64,000 nucleotides of DNA from assembly GCF_014203155.1 (NCBI RefSeq), contig NZ_JACHIK010000002.1, positions 412,574 to 476,573 of the forward strand, given 5' to 3'. The position numbers and the translations under genes were made by a program. Within the stretch, counting starts at the first letter, position 1, and every line of letters starts with the position of its first letter. The notes beneath the pieces are model-generated. The model was not told the DNA's origin. It saw only the letters and a list, made by a program, of their open reading frames with translations, and did no database searches. Of this stretch, positions 63,723 through 64,000 are shown piece by piece. The stretch comes from Shinella fusca. Its GTDB lineage: Bacteria; Pseudomonadota; Alphaproteobacteria; Rhizobiales; Rhizobiaceae.

Positions 63723-63900
63723 ATGCGAGCCCAGTTTAGACTTTCCGATCTGATCCCTGCCGAGTTGAACGTAAAGGCAGTGCACCACAGCTCAGATGCG
63801 ATCGTTGTCACCGCATATGGTCGGTCTCGAGATTGCAGGTGTCCTGAATGCGGTACGATCTCCCATCGTATTCATAGCCGCTATCCTCGGATGATCGTGA
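63723..63900 (+). mobile_element. ISL3-family transposase, N-terminal fragment
   Basis: The ORF at 63723 encodes LNVKAVHHSSDAIVVTAYGR and the zinc-finger-like RCPECGTISHRIHSRYPR, the N-terminal signature of ISL3-type transposases. Similarity ends at about 63897, after which unrelated sequence follows, so the element is truncated, perhaps by another insertion at the window edge. Confidence 0.75.
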
Positions 63901-64000
63901 GCGCAACGAACACCCCACCTTTTAACGGCGCGATTTGGGCTTGAGATTCTGCTCGTTGATTTGGAAGGACGATTTTTCAATGGACGAGCGGAACGATGGT

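Overview
The window is GC-rich alphaproteobacterial DNA, most like the Rhizobiaceae (Ensifer, Shinella, Agrobacterium or Rhizobium type). That placement is an inference. It rests on a FixL/FixJ/FixK oxygen cascade, a host-attachment-family protein, a urease operon with hupE/ureJ inside it, a RirA-type iron operator, and a DUF1403-ScpB-integrase group of the kind seen on rhizobial replicons. About 0-44 kb is well-kept, densely coding sequence. About 45-64 kb is accessory DNA with IS remnants, toxin-antitoxin pairs, an integrase and several broken genes.

Layout. 0-8 kb: the end of carbamate kinase, a universal stress protein, an MgtA-type P-type ATPase, and a leftward set of fixL, fixJ, fixK, a host-attachment-family gene and a small ORF; a FixJ-type box and FNR/FixK boxes are visible. 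8-14 kb: ureD-A-(hupE/ureJ)-B-C-E-F-G behind a sigma-54 promoter, closed by a terminator. 14-17 kb: nhaA and a ClC transporter. 16.7-20.5 kb: a copper-linked RiPP (bufferin-type) operon, precursor-MNIO-DUF2063-DoxX, divergent from an ECF sigma factor and its DUF1109 anti-sigma factor; the two divergent promoters share one motif with identical spacing. 20.6-23.2 kb: a second stress protein, a small helical protein and a beta-CASP metallo-hydrolase, behind an FNR-like box. 23.2-32 kb: siderophore uptake (AraC regulator, TonB receptor, frameshifted esterase, DUF2218, binding protein, two permeases, ATPase) with a RirA-type operator.

33.6-44.3 kb is the most unusual intact part. It pairs an amino-acid ABC importer and a LysR regulator with a three-subunit FAD/Fe-S dehydrogenase, an aldehyde dehydrogenase, DapB-like and DapA-like enzymes and a lysine-6-dehydrogenase-like protein. 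It looks like catabolism of a lysine-, diaminopimelate- or imino-acid-related compound that I cannot name.

45-52.4 kb holds an IS30-family relic, small unknown ORFs, a VapBC pair, a tyrosine recombinase, DUF1403 and ScpB genes and a PIN/HTH pair. 52.7-63.4 kb is a metal (copper/iron) acquisition region. It has a decayed TonB receptor and DJ-1-like gene, a truncated CopD, two DUF2946 proteins, an FNR-family regulator, a PepSY membrane protein, a PCu(A)C chaperone, a SCO gene with one nonsense codon, and a complete FecBCD-type ABC transporter. The window ends in an ISL3-family transposase fragment that interrupts a signal-peptide ORF. No tRNA, rRNA or CRISPR array was seen.
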